NCBI GenBank assembly: GCA_020860805.1 | Contig: JAJBTP010000511.1 | Coordinates: 1-5,649 of the forward strand | From: Tannerellaceae bacterium | Lineage (GTDB): Bacteria > Bacteroidota > Bacteroidia > Bacteroidales > Tannerellaceae | Direction of reading: 5' to 3' | Length of the DNA stretch: 5,649 nucleotides | Notes under the pieces: model-generated | The model's input: the letters and a program-made list of their open reading frames with translations, nothing else | The model's database searches: none | Told to the model about the DNA's origin: nothing | Shown: one piece after another, positions 5,554-5,649 of the stretch | Layout: each line of letters opens with the position of its first letter | Position numbering within the stretch: position 1 is the stretch's first letter | Program-made: the position numbers and the translations under genes

Positions 5554-5591
5554 GTATGTTTTGGCCGCCGTTTTTCTCCAAAACACACTTG
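5551..5591. repeat. 14-bp inverted repeat, terminator or operator
   Basis: Plus-strand CAAGTATGTTTTGG (5551-5564) and CCAAAACACACTTG (5578-5591) are reverse complements at 13 of 14 positions, with a 13-nt spacer containing CCGCCG. On the minus strand the second arm is followed by TAATTTTATTTG, a T-rich though interrupted tract, so it could terminate a gene entering from outside the window. The outer half also forms an AAAACAC...GTGTTTT palindrome (5580-5597). Its overlap with the -35 box of the methyltransferase also permits an operator role. Confidence 0.55.
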
Positions 5592-5649
5592 TGTTTTACC
5601 TGAACGTATAACATAATTCAATCTTTTCATAGAAGGCATACAACAAGAA

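Noticed and set aside
5547..5648. 33-residue minus-strand frame (MPSMKRLNYVIRSGKTQVCF...) and a tail ending at TAA 5596
   Set aside because: The first runs through both arms of the inverted repeat and lacks a ribosome-binding site. The second is only 17 codons at the window edge. Neither can be supported without upstream sequence.
1..5649. CRISPR array, tRNA or rRNA genes
   Set aside because: No regularly spaced repeats of 24-40 bp, no cloverleaf with a T-arm consensus, and no rRNA-like segments were seen on either strand.

Overview
The window looks like AT-rich Firmicutes DNA, most likely Clostridia (Lachnospiraceae-like). The basis is low-GC codon use, strong GGAGG/AGGGGG-type ribosome binding sites and gene families I associate with clostridial integrative elements and phages. 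The species assignment is inference. Every gene I can support is on the minus strand, so transcription runs from high to low coordinates.

In transcription order the layout is as follows. (1) 5592-5649 may hold an upstream tail. It is followed by a 14-bp inverted repeat (5551-5591) that overlaps the promoter of the next gene. (2) 4433-5467 is an N4/N6-type DNA methyltransferase with an N-terminal winged-helix segment. It is broken by one extra A in an A-run and by a ~116-bp insertion with inverted-repeat ends. (3) 4084-4407 is a small unknown gene interrupted by an in-frame TGA. (4) 3356-4027 is an intact NYN/PIN-like ribonuclease gene, followed after 24 bp by (5) a 70-residue coiled-coil gene (3119-3331). 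(6) A 192-bp leader with a repeated inverted motif comes next, then (7) an intact 98-residue gene of unknown function (2630-2926). (8) 2475-2629 carries three 10-bp near-repeats and a good sigma-A-type promoter. (9) 601-2474 encodes an exonuclease-BRCT protein whose catalytic start is separated by a 1-nt frameshift. (10) 198-588 looks empty but holds a small gene with two 1-nt deletions. (11) 57-197 is a comparatively GC-rich leader with mutually exclusive hairpins and a tiny ORF. It precedes (12) the first 18 codons of a gene resembling AlbA_2-type ATP-binding proteins, cut by the window edge.

The shared theme is nucleic-acid handling: DNA modification, RNA cleavage and a DEDDh exonuclease with BRCT. 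This fits the accessory load of an integrative element. No integrase, relaxase or conjugation gene lies inside the window. Four of the seven larger genes carry disabling lesions, and most of the single-base lesions fall in or beside short homopolymers. The island is therefore either decaying or the assembly has uncorrected homopolymer errors. The insertion in the methyltransferase and the in-frame TGA cannot be explained by homopolymer error.
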